64,000 nt of DNA from Aquanectria penicillioides (lineage: Eukaryota; Ascomycota; Sordariomycetes; Hypocreales; Nectriaceae): contig PYIU01000010.1 of the NCBI GenBank assembly GCA_003415625.1, positions 744,001 through 808,000 of the forward strand. The letters run 5' to 3'. This document shows positions 35,280-48,156 of this stretch, one piece after another. Below the pieces are notes generated by a model that worked only from the letters and a program-made list of their open reading frames with translations, ran no database searches and was not told the origin of the DNA. Position numbers and translations under genes: made by a program. Positions within the stretch are counted from its first letter, which is position 1. Every line of letters begins with the position of its first letter.

Positions 35280-35926
35280 ATTGGTTCGTGTTTCCAGATC
35301 TTCGACGAGAAGCTTACTGGTAGTGGGAATACTCTCGCGCAGTAGTTGAAAATTAAATCTATTATCTCTCTTTTATTCGGATGTTATCGTGAGGTTGGCC
35401 CCATTCTAACTAAGTAGCATTTCATCTTTGTGCTTCTGGACTAGAGTGAGTTGCTGCATGGGGCTCAGAGCCACTTTCCAATCCGAAGACTTGCCTACCA
35501 GTATGTCTTCTCCGTGAAAACTCTTTTTTTGTAGTGTTACCCTAATTCCTCTAATAGATGAGTTCCCGTTTGGTAATGCCAGACTTTGAAAGGAGCGCCA
35601 GTATGATAGTATACCTGAAGAGGGTCGCTAATATGCCTCGGTGTTATCTAAATTGCACGATGAACAATTGCTTATAGAGCCAAGGTGACCGTTCGCACAC
35701 ACAAACTCGCTGTCCTACCACTGAATGTGCAAGTTCACCCACATCTAGGCTGACAAATGAGGGAAATGTTCGTTGCGAGAAGTGCCTACTCGAAAATGGA
35801 AAAACGCGATAGGCTGAGTCGCGACATCGGCATGCTACACTTAGGTTGTGCAGTGCTCCAGGAATGAAAATGGTCGATGAATCTGTATTATGGTAATTCT
35901 AGCTGCATGATCTCCGAGTAATGTTT
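35280..35926. other. Intergenic, no gene recognised
   Basis: Upstream of the decayed HET-like gene and 3' of the intact HET gene. A region of short frames with many stops; nothing recognised. Confidence 0.45.
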
Positions 35927-38881
35927 TTACAAAAAGTAACAGACCTGGTAAGGCATATCCATTATTGCCCACATTCCCCGGACCCTGTTGTACACACGCC
36001 ATGATTGCGACGCAACCTCGATCTTTTCCATCTCTGCCATCACACTTACATCCAATGATAGTCCATCCTTTTTTATGTCCAATGTTTCGCACATCCATTT
36101 TTGGCGTCGGGTTAACCACGACACCTCCCCTGGCAGTTGACCAGAAGGACTTGCGCTTGAACCGTCTGCGACGATGGAGTCGCCCTCTGTCCGAACGAGA
36201 ATCTCAAATTGGCCCATCAACCTCTCATCCTTTACTTGCCAACATACGCTCATGCTTCTCACATCTGGATGAGGCAGCATCTCCCAGTTTGAGTTGTATG
36301 GCGTAGCGACAACGCATGGGCCGTCGACATCAAAGGTAGATACCAGGTTCCGAACCCGGTCTTCTTCGGCCTTTGGGGCCCATATTTCATTCATCATCAC
36401 GTCCCTCATTCCAACTTGGACTCCAGCTGTGACAGTAGGATCGAATTCGTGACTCTTGGTCTCTAGACTGATAAACAGATCCCGTTTGAGGATGGTGTGA
36501 CTCAACTGGCGCGCGAGTTGCTTGTTCAAAATACTCGTCTTCGGTGCTAGTCCTGACGTGGCAGCTGAACCTTGTGACTTTGAATTGTGGCCCATTTTTG
36601 ATAAATACATCTGGCGTCCATGTAAGACCATGTCACGTAGGGTACCTGACAGTTCTGGCTGGCGCCGGTACCGACCAACCCAAAGAAAGCCGTTTGACAT
36701 GATGCGGTCAAAAAGCCACATCTGATAATATTCTCCACTTTGAGTCTTATCAAGTTTTAACGTCTGAAAAGGATTATTCAAAACGTCTGGGTGTTGAAAC
36801 AGTTCCTCGCTGACGTTGTCGGGAAGTGTTTCGTGGTCTTCTGTATCCTCACTTGTATTGGCCTCCAGAGTATCTACACGCATCGATTGCCAGATGCTAT
36901 TTGCCAACCCAATAGCCCGAGAGTCTTTGACTGATTTTGACATCAAAAACCGTAGAATGTCAAAGAATATTTGCGCAATGAGTCGTTGTTTCTCTGGACA
37001 CTTCTCTATCTGTCCGGCATCAAGATACAGTAAGACTTCAATGCCGTGACTCTCGATACCATCCCACGCAGGAAATTTTGGGGCGATTCGACCAGTAAGA
37101 AATAATTCGGTCTTGAATCTGCGAATTATTTCGGGCTTTGAGAAGTGATGACCTATTCTGTACACTCGGTCGAAATTTTTCTTCGCTGTTGTATCCTTCA
37201 ACGGATCAACGAGCACCTTCAGTCGCTTAAGTTCATTCCACGACCTCTCCCATCGCTGTTTGATAGGCGAAAAGTCGAATGCATCACGAATCTCCCAGAG
37301 ATTGGAGACAACCCCGACCCTATTAGCGCTTATGTGCTGTTGCACCAATTTGGGGCTTGCGTAGTTTCGTATTTTGACATGATCCGCAAGAGTTGAATTC
37401 GACCTAAATGGATCTGTCCAACTGTGGTCAGTCGCAATAGGGACTCTGCTGGTGCCAACTCGCGGAGACGGATACAGTTCTGGGACCAATAGAGAATAGT
37501 CCCCATTGAGTAATGCGAGACCGAGAATGGCGACTCGAAGTGACGTGCAGTTGGACTTTGCAGCATTCGTGTCGAAACGGACCTCGTATCCACACATGTT
37601 GGCCACAATCGCAATGAGGTCCTGCTGATCTCGGCACTTCCTTGTCTTGAGGAGCGACAATGCCCCTGCGGCATCAACATAGTATCTATGACTATAGTTG
37701 ATTGCTGTGTAAACATTGATGGTAAAGATTGCGCTCTTGGTCGTCATCGGAGTGGGGTGAAGTCTTTCTGCCAGCGCACATCTCGCGTCTATGTGCACGA
37801 GGTTCAGGGATGAGGTTCCGCCTGCAAGCAGGCGCCGCGGATCCCGAATAAATACTTTTGCATTCTCAACCAACTTTCGGAAATAATTGACGGTGATACA
37901 TATGTTTTGTGAACCAATCCGCCGGTTTGTTGAATCGAGAGAATGTTTCGGTGGCTTCATTTCTAGATTGTAGCGGATCTTGTCCGGGAACGTAATGTTC
38001 GCTCCTCTCCGAAAAACAAGCCATAGTTTTGTGCCCGCACTGAGCGATTCCTGAATAATCCACGACCGCGTGTACCATAGATCGCGGTTTATCTGGTCGA
38101 TGAGATCCATGACCAAGTTGAGGTCATCGATGAGAACGCACGACGTGCCCTTGCCGTCATCGATGTTTGTTGTACATAGGAACCATAGAGCGTCTGCTTG
38201 CCGTTGTGTAGAAACCACTACCTCGTGAAGGCCAGCAGTGACCATCGCTCGGTTGTAAATAACATCCATTGCCTGCAGCCCTAGTTGCTGTTCGTCCTTC
38301 TCCTGCTGCGGACTACTTTCAGTAGGCTGTGGGAGACATTCTTGGTCAATCCATATCATTCGAAGGCCAAGGGAGTTTGCAACGTCGATGGCGCGATCGA
38401 GGACGTCATCGGGCGCACGATTTAGTCTTTGAATGCCGTTCAGGCCACGGACTTTGTAAGATCGAGATGGCGGCGTTGTGAGTTTATCTCCGTTGGTGGG
38501 CGGCGTGGGCCAACAATAAGAAACGGCAACATAGTGCATGCAAATATCTGCTGCCATAATATCATCGATTTTTTGAAGATTAGGGAATACGTCGCGTGGC
38601 CGAAAAAGGCGAAATGTTGTTGCTTTTCGATCATTAGGGAACTCCGGGCATATCGCACAAACCCCGCATTCAGAACCGGCATCATGGCTCTTGTCTAAGG
38701 GTTTATTTGCAGGTGTCAAGCTGGAAGGCTCGTCTGCATCGTCAAAGACTAGGAATTTGCAATCCTGTACGGCCCACATCTCCGCCTTGAGGCGACTGAC
38801 CTGATGGTGGGCCAGCTTGGGGATTTCATCTAGCTGATGAGGCTTGAGCGGGTCGAAACCCTCCCCTAGGTCGCTCTGCAT
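35927..38881 (-). CDS. HET-domain (heterokaryon incompatibility) protein
   Basis: Intronless gene of 984 aa, ATG at 38881. The HET domain occupies roughly residues 115-285: YVAVSYCWPTPP (first conserved block), LRMIWIDQECLPQ (second), LGLQAMDVIYNRAMVTAGL (third) and the later LWYTRSWIIQESLSAG. A CxxC-type pair (ECGVCAIC) lies just before it. The remaining ~700 residues have no recognised repeats. HET-domain proteins contribute to programmed cell death after fusion of incompatible hyphae, usually downstream of a recognition partner; the domain is a diverged TIR-like fold. No stop or shift was seen. Proximity to a decayed HET-like gene and other immunity-type genes supports an accessory, self/non-self recognition region. 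Confidence 0.85.
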   Translation of the reverse strand: MQSDLGEGFDPLKPHQLDEIPKLAHHQVSRLKAEMWAVQDCKFLVFDDADEPSSLTPANKPLDKSHDAGSECGVCAICPEFPNDRKATTFRLFRPRDVFPNLQKIDDIMAADICMHYVAVSYCWPTPPTNGDKLTTPPSRSYKVRGLNGIQRLNRAPDDVLDRAIDVANSLGLRMIWIDQECLPQPTESSPQQEKDEQQLGLQAMDVIYNRAMVTAGLHEVVVSTQRQADALWFLCTTNIDDGKGTSCVLIDDLNLVMDLIDQINRDLWYTRSWIIQESLSAGTKLWLVFRRGANITFPDKIRYNLEMKPPKHSLDSTNRRIGSQNICITVNYFRKLVENAKVFIRDPRRLLAGGTSSLNLVHIDARCALAERLHPTPMTTKSAIFTINVYTAINYSHRYYVDAAGALSLLKTRKCRDQQDLIAIVANMCGYEVRFDTNAAKSNCTSLRVAILGLALLNGDYSLLVPELYPSPRVGTSRVPIATDHSWTDPFRSNSTLADHVKIRNYASPKLVQQHISANRVGVVSNLWEIRDAFDFSPIKQRWERSWNELKRLKVLVDPLKDTTAKKNFDRVYRIGHHFSKPEIIRRFKTELFLTGRIAPKFPAWDGIESHGIEVLLYLDAGQIEKCPEKQRLIAQIFFDILRFLMSKSVKDSRAIGLANSIWQSMRVDTLEANTSEDTEDHETLPDNVSEELFQHPDVLNNPFQTLKLDKTQSGEYYQMWLFDRIMSNGFLWVGRYRRQPELSGTLRDMVLHGRQMYLSKMGHNSKSQGSAATSGLAPKTSILNKQLARQLSHTILKRDLFISLETKSHEFDPTVTAGVQVGMRDVMMNEIWAPKAEEDRVRNLVSTFDVDGPCVVATPYNSNWEMLPHPDVRSMSVCWQVKDERLMGQFEILVRTEGDSIVADGSSASPSGQLPGEVSWLTRRQKWMCETLDIKKDGLSLDVSVMAEMEKIEVASQSWRVYNRVRGMWAIMDMPYQVCYFL

Positions 38882-41006
38882 GGCGGACGGAAACTAAGTT
38901 GCACCGGTTCTCATGATTAGGACAAGGAGAAGTTTGGGAAATTTGTAAATTTAATGGAGAAACAAAAAGATGAGGGGTTTGCATTGGAACTGTAGCATGT
39001 TCAGCTGGTCTGCCTTGCTTCAGTGGTTCGATATTCGACCAATCGCCAAGGTGAGCGAGTGGCTTAGTGGAAACGCCTTATCGTTCGCCTTCAACAAAGC
39101 CCCAATTAATAAAAATGCCTTGCCGCGAAGGATTTTTCCAATTCAGCTTCCCTTTTGCCCTTTCATACTTTCCGTTACATGGAGTGGATTTTGAGTGTCC
39201 GGGCTTGCAAAGCATCCACATAAGTCCCCCATGTAGTGAAAAATAAGTGAACGACAATCTGTAGGGCATCAGGGTGACTTGAGATGCGAATGAAATCGAC
39301 GTATAGGTGGATGAGAGCATCGAATAAAGAAAACAGACTATGGCACAAACACTCCATCCTGCAATGGAGATGAAACATTGTAAAGGTCAACTCATGCGCT
39401 TTAATAATCATTATTCTAAATTGGTGAGAAGACAGAGAGTTCCGAATACCAAATGGCCAAGGTCCATAATTATTCCCTCAATGGCGTCCATGGACCAGCA
39501 TCCTTCTTTTCATTCAGCCATCTGCTCATTGGACTTTCGTTCGCCTCTGATTTTTTCAACGATTGGTTATGCGCAAGGCTGGATACAAAGTTCTCTTGAT
39601 GCTCAGGAGAATTACTCGACTGTTTGATGTTCGAACCGTCGCTCTCAGCCCTAGGCCTGACAGTTGGGGCCCCATTGCGAATGCCGCTGAACTTGTCCCT
39701 AGTCAGGCTTGATCAGCTTCCCGTTCTATGGGTAAGGGGAGGCATCGTTTCATACATAGGAACTACAGCAAACCAGTGAACGTGGTCGGAGTATGTTTGT
39801 GGTTCATAAATGAATTTCTTGCGTATAGGTGGAATGAGCCGCGTTGTGGCTGCCAAGATACTGGCTGCAGGGCTTGAAGTGGCGTGCTTGCTTTGAAATG
39901 TTCCTAGTACTATGCGAATACGCTATGCCAGGAAGCCAGTGGTGTAAAGGCTATAGAGTCAAGCTCTTCTATATGTTGACGTGAGATTTACAACACATAG
40001 ACGACTACTTATATTTAAATATGCTTCCGGATGCAACTATTTTGCCTATTGTCATTTCAAAAATTGCCATCACGGTCTTTGTTCATGTCATGATGAAGGC
40101 ATCCTCCGGTAGAGGTACAGTGCAACGGAGTGCAATAGCTAACCGGATACAATCTTATTCGCCGAGAAGATCAATCAGCATCTTGTTGGTCAATTCCCTC
40201 GAATTGAGGCTTGGTCGATTCGGACTCGGAAATCGAGTCCTGCAGCCTCACTTTTCGGGCCCGGATAATCTCGAGGATGCCCCTAGTGGTGCCACAGCAC
40301 TACTTTCTTCCTTTTCATTAGCTGGTAGGTGAGTCACAAAATGAAATGCCTGTCTTCAGGATTTGCTGGGCCTCACACACAATTCTTAGGCACGCCGAAT
40401 ATCTTTTATCTCGAACACCTTATTAGCCAGAGCATCGGGGGCAGCAGGAGCAGTGGTGCTGATAGACAGTGAGACAATTCAGAGGATGTAAGAGAAACGA
40501 TAAATTAACAGCCGTTGGGTGCTGTCCTGCAGCTAGAGCGGCCTGCACGTTGGCTGCTGGCCGAGCCACGTCTGGCGCCACTGTTTGCCTTGAGAAGGCG
40601 CCTGTTTCTAGTCCTCGTACCCTCGTCTTATTGGGCATTTAAGCGTAGTGCACTCAGAATTAATAGGCTCACACAACGCCATGCAGCTCTCTGTTGTCAC
40701 GGCCCTTTGACTTCTGGTCTTGCACGTTACCATTGGCTTGAGACTCCAGTGCACTCCAACGTGTTTGGCCTATATCGTGGTGTGTGAGTCGGATCTGCGA
40801 GGAGCATTTGATTGGCCTGTTGAATATCAGTCACGCGGATGCAGGCTGCATCCCGTTTGTGTAGTTAGCATGTAGTTGGGCCGTAGGCGCCCAAGTATAG
40901 TTTGTATATTAATATCAGCAATACTTGTCAATGCTCGTGATCATAGCATTGTCGTCGCCTCAAGCCAGACCCGTGGTTAAAATGCCACTCGAAAAAATAT
41001 GCAACG
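38882..41006. other. Gene-poor stretch of 2.1 kb
   Basis: Divergent upstream region between the HET gene and the Clr5-ankyrin gene. Open frames up to about 100 codons exist on both strands (for example 40021-40332 +) but show no family motif and overlap each other. No rRNA or tRNA structure and no repeat was recognised. Decayed coding sequence cannot be excluded. Confidence 0.4.
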
Positions 41007-44000
41007 ATGCCCTTATATCCGCCTCTTGCCCCGAAACCCATAGAGGCAAGGTCATTGGTGGATTCGTCATTGGAATCACACTATCGGGTTGCAAAACAGC
41101 GCCGACATCACCACACGGATGAAAAGTGGGAGGGTCACAAAGAATACATTGTGCAATTATACAGGGAAGAAAACAAGACAGCAGATGATGTTATAGAAAT
41201 TCTCAAAACCAAATTCAATTTCAAGGCAAGGTTCTGCTCTCCCAGTCCCGCATTTTGTCTCCCCGGTTCTAATTAGGGACATAGCCGGCGTATACTTCAC
41301 ACAAAATTGAGGGAGTGGGGAGTTGGAAAGCAGAGGAGAGGACAAGTAGCCACCTCAAGCCGTGAATTACAGCATGGACGGTCTATTTCTCCAGGCAGGA
41401 GCCAATTCACCGGAAGTGCCGAACTCGAGGCTGTGAAATCATATGAAACACTACCATCATTGCATTCGCCAATGAGTTGCCCCGAGCAACATCTCAGTCT
41501 AACTATTGACACCTTGGAGTTTCAATTGGATCCGCCAAATACCAGAACTCCAATCCTTAGCCCTGAGCGGGATGTGGCATCGAGGATCATAGACACTGGC
41601 CACCTTGGAGTTATCACGCTCCGAGGTTCAACGCCACCACCTGCCCCAATTATTCCATGGCCGGAATCCCTTCCTTGGTTAAGGTTTCAACGCAACTGGA
41701 GTCTTCATGGTTCGTGATATTCGGCAACATTGAGCATTGATCAACAAGCTAATACAGGTGTGTTAGCATTGAAACCAATCGCAACTCAATTTCACATCAA
41801 TAACACTCCTTCAAATAGAAAACTGGTGGAAAACCCAGCTTTGTTCCTCGCGTCTTGCTGGTATGGGAGAGATGCATCGCGGAAAATAGGCTATCCAGAA
41901 GCCTATCGGATACTCACTGGCGTGATGCCAGAAACGTTTGAGGACGAGCATCTAGGGAGGGCACAGGCTGTTACAAGCAAACTCATAAACCCCATGTCCA
42001 TCACCTCGGCATTAGAGGTGCCTCTCTACTTCGCTTCAAACAACTCTCTCATTCTTTTCGGCCGCAGAGAGATGGATGAAGCCGTCCTAGACGTGGTTGA
42101 TTGTTTGTTGAAGATAAAAGCGCCACTTGGGACATTGGTAACCTCCGCGGAACCAACCGGACAATCTCTCGCTGCTTACATATTTGCTGCAGCGGTCCGA
42201 TTATCACGTGTCGATCTTCTTAAGAAGCTTCATGTGTCAGGATTCGACATGGAGCCCCTCGTTAGGCGACAAATTCCCTGTAGCTTTGTCCTTAAGGATG
42301 TAGCACAGGCGGACCTTGTACGAGGAGGCGTTCTGCGTAGTATTCTTCCACTTCATCTCTCATTGATTCAATGCGACATGGAACTCACTGCGTTTCTTCT
42401 TGAACAAGGCGCAGATATAAATGGCCTGACGGATTGCAATGGTCCGCATCACCTTTCTTCAATCCGTTCAGCGGTCTTTGTTGATGACACCGAACCCAAG
42501 GCCAAGTCTGGAATATTGAACTTGTTCTTACAGACCCCCGGTATCTGTGTGTCAGAGACTGAAATTCTTGATGAATTGAGTCTTCTGAATTCCAAGATCT
42601 CTGACCGAGATGCAGTTGCTGGCCTCCTACTAAACCATGTTGAACGGCTCAACGACTCCAACGAACTCTTATGCCCAACTTCGGCTCTCATCTATGCGAT
42701 TCGATATTCCCATCAGGCATTAACCAAGGCCCTGATACCTAAGTGGCAACATCAGAGAGGAGAGAATGAGCCACAGCGCAACCAGGATTCAACACCACTA
42801 CTAGAAGCCGTCTGTCATGGAGACTACGATCTTTGCGATCAACTGGTTCGAATAACGACTAATCAACGATTAAAAGACCCATCATTATCTTTTGCTATGC
42901 ACTTAGCCTCATATCGAGGAGACATAAACATTCTCGAGTTCCTTATGGCGAACGGTGCAAAGTTTGATCATTACATCCGCCGTTGTTTTTACAACGTGGG
43001 GCGCGATGGTTTTTACACATTTGGAGGCACACCATTGACCCATGCAATTTCTGGAAATCGGCCACAAGCAATCGAGTTTCTCCTTCAGGCAGGCGCTACA
43101 TATGACACAGATGCGCTGCTCGCGATAATCCGACAACGAAATCCTGCCACCCATCTGATCGACAAGCTTGTTGGCTGCGGGCTACCGTTCCCATTCCAGG
43201 ATCATCAGGGCAGAAGCACACTTGCCTTGGCAATAAAAAACAGAAATATGCTTGTAATAAACCATATTCTCAATTTGGACAGTGCTCGATATGATGCAGA
43301 AGCGCTTCTGGTAGCGGTCCGTCTGAGCATTGTCGGAGAGCCAATTGAATCAGTTGTGACAGAGCTACTGGCACGCAGAGGGAAATATCCCACTCACCCC
43401 AAGGAACATGTTCTGTCAGAAAGCATTGCTCTAGCCTTATCGGTATACCACGGTAGTCAAGAAATGACATCTCGGCTACTAGGAGAGGGTCTGGTTCTAA
43501 TTTCTGATCTTTCATTTTACAATGGCGAGGATGCCTATCCAAGTGATCACTTTACCTTTCCTCCATGGATTCATGATGGTGACCAATCTTGGCTTATTCG
43601 GGATGGGTGTTCGCTATTTGGGGTAGCAATATTAGGCCAGAAGTCGAAGATGTTTGATGTTTTATTGAGCCATGGGTATCGACCATGTGCAGCTGATTTC
43701 TACTGTGCAACTTACGTTGGCGATGAACGGGCAGTTTTGGAAATGTTACAGTTACCCGGCTTCGTTGACGAATCACGTCAATATTGGCCATCATGGTTAC
43801 CCCTGAGTATTAGATCTGGCATGTCAACTCTAATAACGTACCTTCTTAAGCAAGGCACTGATGTTAACACCTTCTCGCCCAATTCAGAGGCATTCATCGA
43901 GTATCCCTCTCAAACACCGCTGCAGGCCGCATCTTCTATGGGTGATATAGAAGTCATGAGGTGGTTGATTAAATTAGGGGCAGATGTGAATGCACCCGCA

Positions 44001-44363
44001 TCGGAGAATAGAGGAGCGACTGCACTTCAGTGCGCTGTCATGTTTGGCTTCATCGGAGCCGCAAAGCTCTTGGTGGAGGAAAATGCGGATTGCAACGCGC
44101 CCAGTGGAGGTGCTCTGGGACAGACGGCACTTGAAGCTGCCGCAAAACATGGGCACATTGACATGATTCAGTACCTTCTCGAGAGGGGCACCCACACAAC
44201 AGGATCTTTCCAGTACCAGTACCTACGAGCAGTGAAAGTGGCTGTGGCAAACGGCTACTTTCCCGCCGCCAACTTGTTACGGAATCAGCGCGCATGGAAT
44301 GACGATGATGAAAAGATCTTTACAGCCATTGAGTTGCCGTGGGACGAGTGGGACGCAGATTAA
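41007..44363 (+). CDS. Clr5-domain ankyrin-repeat protein
   Basis: Three exons: 41007-41230, 41285-41709 and 41758-44363, giving 1084 aa. The Clr5 domain is split by intron 1: EKWEGHKEYIVQLYREENKT and DVIEILKTKFNFKA, then SRRILHTKLREWGVGK after the join, which restores the domain exactly. Intron donors are weak (GTTCTG, GTTCGT) but branch and acceptor signals fit. A low-complexity linker follows, then a long ankyrin region from about residue 330: examples are LPLHLSLIQCDMELTAFLL, TPLQAASSMGDIEVMRWLI and TALEAAAKHGHIDMIQYLL, at least ten units, the last three or four canonical. Clr5 is named after a fission-yeast silencing factor and often precedes repeats in fungal proteins; ankyrins mediate protein contacts. 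A role in signalling or recognition is inference. The start codon could be a little upstream. Confidence 0.8.
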
Positions 44364-44532
44364 CTCGCAAATATAGACACCTCTGTGCATTATATACCCG
44401 TTATATCTTCATGAACACAAGTACTGCTCAACCAGTGTTTGAACGAATGAGCATTGACGTTGCCATCTCTGCTGCTATCCTGCTATTCCATAGTCCTTCT
44501 ATGATCAATGTCCCCTCCAAGAGACCAATCGC

Positions 44533-45865
44533 TCACCAGCGACTCTCATCATCTCTCGATCGCATAGTCACGAAGTAAAGAGCTTCGATCAAGCCGCCAG
44601 CGGGGCTAAAGACAACGCCCGATTTCTGAAGTTTTGACTCTCGTATTACCCTGTGGCCGAGATTGAGGATTTCTTTGAACTTGGCCTCGTCCTGTAGACT
44701 TGGGAAATTTTCGCTGTTGAATCGTGCTTCCAGGGTTGCACCAACGAGTAACCTACGCATGCGCAGCGAGGTTATAGATTTGCATTCCCCATTTTTTTGC
44801 ACCAGCCATTCAAACTTTTTATCCCAAATTGATAGCCGTTGTTGATAATCATCCATATGGACCTGAAAGATGGGACCAGGCGTGCTCTCGCTTGGGTGAG
44901 GTACAGTCGTAGACTGTACCACGCGGTTATGCAATCTCTCAAGCTCAGTTATCGTCTTCGTAACAACCCCCAAATGGCCGACTCCCCATCCATGAAGAGA
45001 AACATAATGAGGGTCCCATGGATGATTTTGATCTCCCCCAATCGTGTTCATGATCAGTCGCGCTTGTGTGTCTTGTTGAGTGTACATGGCGACTAACAGT
45101 CCCACTGGGGTTGGTGTTACTTCTGAACTGGAATGTTCCCCATCCACTCCAAGCCTCCACTCGTGCAACAAAGCTAATCCGCTTCGCAGATGAACACAAG
45201 CTTCTGAACGTAGCCCCTGAAGAACGCAGATACAAGTAAACAAGAGATTAGTCATCAACACGACAACCTGCTGTTTTCTGGTGTAGACGCTCCCTGTTCT
45301 AAGACACGGCCGCAATGAGTTGATTGATTTGTTATACTGAGCAAGTACAAATTCTTTGTCAAGATGACTTTCGTTTTGAGATAGGATCGACGTCTGATAT
45401 GCTGCTGCGAACGCAGCAATGGCGTGGCGAACAGTCTGGTAGGCCTCTGCGGTCTGTAAGAGGTCATAGGTCCAAAACTCGATATCGAAAGCGGAAGCAA
45501 TCAGCACCGAAATCTTGGTGCGAAACATGTACACTGCCTGGTTCTCTGCAGCAGTCCCCTCTGATGATAAGGTCGAGGGCTGAATCAGCCGACGGGGTTG
45601 GTGAACGACGGCTCCGTACCCATCGCATTTCCGCCCAGTAGCGGTGCAGCGACGGCAGGATGGCCTGAGCTCATCACACTTGATTCTCCGGATCCTATGT
45701 GAGTTGTTAGTCACATAGTCCCTCAGATACTCTACCTGTTCGGTTCAGAGCAACAACCCACTTACAAGTAATGCAGCCAGACCGGACTTTCGCGGAGAAC
45801 CTCCGCCGTCGGTGAACAACGTTATCCGCTGCATCGGCTGTATCAGCAGCTTCCACGGCGCGCAT
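44533..45865 (-). CDS. Zn2Cys6 transcription factor ended early by a nonsense codon
   Basis: Two exons on the minus strand: 45865-45762 and 45694-44533 (421 aa). Intron 1 uses a GTGGGT donor; the join rebuilds the cluster GCITC-KIRRIKCDELRPSC with spacing C-x2-C-x6-C-x6-C-x2-C-x6-C. The body shows the layout of fungal regulators without a classic middle-homology domain (YNKSINSLRPCLRTG, LLTCxCVL-like helix, HLRSGLALLHEW). The reading ends ...RSRDDESRW then TGA. Immediately after the stop, in the same frame, AIGLLEGTLIIEGLWNSRIA continues, which is the usual end of this family (R-R-x-A-I-x-L-L then x-EGLWNSRIAA). The stop therefore removes about 28 conserved residues. TGG-TGA looks like CGG-CGA after two C-to-T changes. 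Whether the shortened protein works is unknown. Confidence 0.78.
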
Positions 45866-46460
45866 GGCGCCCTAGTCAAATATAATGGATGGTTACTAAA
45901 GCTAACCGATGGAAGTTCTCAACTTCTCCCAGATGTGAGGCAAATTGCAAAAATCCAGCTTTACAGAATGAATATGACATGCTCTTGAGACATCAGAAAG
46001 GGCTTAGTCAATCAACAACATGGGATATCAACGTGTGGTTGGCCAGTTCGTATATTCCTTCGAAGACCCACTCTCTAAGCTAACTATCCTGAGTGCTGTT
46101 ACCCACCAAAACCGCACTCCAGCCCTGAGCTTGGCGGCTGCTAATTTCCTAATTGAAGACCTTTGTCGTGTCATTCTAAGCATTGCTGCACCGAGAAGAA
46201 GACATTCGTATGGCAGTTATCATCCTTGAGGGATCTATGTGAGCCCTAAAGAATATCAGGTGTCACGGAGTATTTGTAATCTCATCGTTCCAAACACGGT
46301 AGTATCAATGCATATAAATATCTTGCTTCCACCGTGCTCTATAGAAACAGATCACATCTCTCGATTCCCGCCTGCCAACTATATACCTCGATTTTCTTGT
46401 TTGATAAAAGTTCAGCCTTTTTTATTCACTTGCCGCTTAAAAATCGCAAATATCTCAATC
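45866..46460. promoter_or_regulatory. Divergent promoter region with TATA-like element
   Basis: 595 bp between the Zn2Cys6 regulator (minus) and the OYE-type gene (plus). TATAAATA at 46313-46320 lies about 140 bp before the OYE start and could be its TATA box. No gene was recognised here. Confidence 0.4.
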
Positions 46461-47727
<1,267 letters not shown>

Positions 47728-47897
47728 AGTGAGCAGAAGAGGAGACACATGCTGTTTGGCGCTAAGAGTGGTTGCATCAGCAATCGCTTGCTACCCTATA
47801 ACATACCATCGAAATCCGAAGTCCTGCGGGTGGTGAGCAAGAAGCGGTGTGAATGCAGACAAATTGATGCAGAACGTCCTTCATCACGGAGCCAAAT

Positions 47898-48156
47898 TGT
47901 AAACAATATACAGGCACGCGCAGGGACAGTCATAGCGGGCGACATGCGCAACTAGTCGGTCTAGATCAATTGGGATTCATAAGAAATAGCTAGATAGTGG
48001 TTACAGAATGCAGTCACCTATTTACAGTGCAGGGATTCCCTTATAAGGATATATAGCCTTAAGATCTAGGCCTATAAGGCCCTTAAGGTTGGCTTATAGC
48101 CAGCCGCTATATCTATAGCAATAACTACCTTTGCCTAGCCGCTATATCTATTAATA
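47898..48156 (-). repeat. 3' LTR of a Ty1/copia-type element (minus strand), 259 bp
   Basis: This segment is the inverted copy of 62277-62535; both are 259 bp and align throughout, with differences nearly all C/T or G/A. In the minus reading it starts TATTAATAGATATAGCGG (ancestral TG start) and ends GTATATTGTTTACA, a proper CA end. A purine tract, AAAGGGAG in the minus reading (48157-48164), abuts its start, as expected for the polypurine tract next to a 3' LTR. The outer ~100 bp still contain many CpG, unlike the inner part and the other copy. Confidence 0.8.

Noticed and set aside
40021..40332. Possible small gene of 103 codons
   Set aside because: No motif, no intron signals, and several overlapping frames of similar size; unsupported.
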